Below are positions 63,797-64,000 of a DNA stretch of 64,000 nucleotides, piece after piece. Every line of letters starts with the position of its first letter. The first letter of the stretch is position 1. Below the pieces are notes generated by a model. The model saw only the letters and a list, made by a program, of their open reading frames with translations. It did not search any database and was not told the DNA's origin. Source of the DNA: Anthropogastromicrobium sp963626545 (GTDB lineage: Bacteria; Bacillota; Clostridia; Lachnospirales; Lachnospiraceae); the NCBI GenBank assembly GCA_963626545.1, contig CAVFYJ010000002.1:28713-92712 (forward strand), in the 5' to 3' direction. A program made the translations under genes and the position numbers.

Positions 63797-64000
63797 TGAC
63801 CCGCTTAAGGGAAAAGGAGGTGTCGGGGATGGGAGATTTCCGACAGGAAACATTTCAGCAGGAAAATTTCACTGATTTCGTATGAAAAGCTGGATGCGGT
63901 GATTGTGCTGGCAGAGTCAATCAAGAACAAACAGGTCAGATAGCGTTTAGGAATCTGGCGCGGGAATCCTCGGCCATTCAATGACCGAGATGAAAGCGCC
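63797..64000 (+). other. Window end: no clear gene, structured tail
   Basis: An AAAAGGAGG ribosome-like site at 63811-63821 precedes only short frames (an 18-codon frame from 63829 and a frame ending ESIKNKQVR at about 63943). These may be remnants of a gene. Near the end, CTCGG and CCGAG pair inside an outer GGCGC/GCGCC stem, a hairpin cut off by the window. Confidence 0.3.

Overview
The window looks like a chromosomal segment of a gut-type Gram-positive anaerobe, most likely a Lachnospiraceae (Firmicutes). The clues are moderate-to-low GC, strong AGGAGG ribosome sites, TTGACA/TATAAT promoters, a gdpP-rplI-dnaB block, tRNAs without an encoded CCA, AraC-controlled glycosidase clusters and a Gx-transporter/ApbE/NusG-II group. 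The family assignment is inference from gene content; no database was searched.

Bases 1-16.2 kb form a visibly AT-richer accessory cluster, all on the + strand, and are the most unusual part. First come the C-terminal part of a radical SAM/SPASM enzyme (cut by the window edge), a 51-residue peptide, a VirD4/TraG-like ATPase, a transglutaminase-fold protein, an unknown protein and a second VirD4-like protein whose P-loop has decayed. After a terminator and a textbook promoter there is a second small peptide with the same start and end motifs as the first. It is followed by kinase - vWA - PP2C - vWA - PP2C - kinase, i.e. two copies of the TerY-P phospho-signalling triad. A zinc-finger membrane protein, a TerY-C-like zinc protein and a Sel1-repeat protein close the cluster. 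A YbjN-like gene converges on it from the other side. My working hypothesis is a phosphorylation-controlled, ATP-driven, peptide-linked stress or conflict system.

From 16.8 to 25 kb the content is housekeeping: a small unknown protein, gdpP-rplI-dnaB, a transglutaminase-fold lipoprotein, a tRNA cluster (Phe, Gly-TCC, Gly-GCC) and a CLC-type anion transporter. From 25 to 32.6 kb is an AraC-regulated glycan cluster (a DUF5107-TPR protein and a GH2 glycosidase). metY follows at 32.8 kb.

The 34.2-39.6 kb segment is an extracellular flavin/electron-transfer group: an FMN-binding membrane protein, a Tp47-like exported protein, ApbE flavin transferase, a NusG-II protein and a Gx transporter. Its divergent control region carries three copies of a GTTAG-N6-CTAAC palindrome. 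An intact-looking IS200/IS605 element (tnpA-tnpB) sits at 39.6-41.4 kb.

The 41.7-54.1 kb segment is an alpha-galactoside type cluster: AraC regulator, solute-binding protein, two permeases but no ATPase, two GH36-type enzymes (one fused to a HAD domain) and a GH38-like DUF5054 enzyme. A diverged repeat/terminator lies at each end of it. The last part holds an alpha/beta-hydrolase-like protein, a MATE exporter, a two-component system with an FtsX/MacB-type ABC transporter whose permease function is split over two genes, and deoB. Short A-rich imperfect repeats recur both between genes and inside coding regions.
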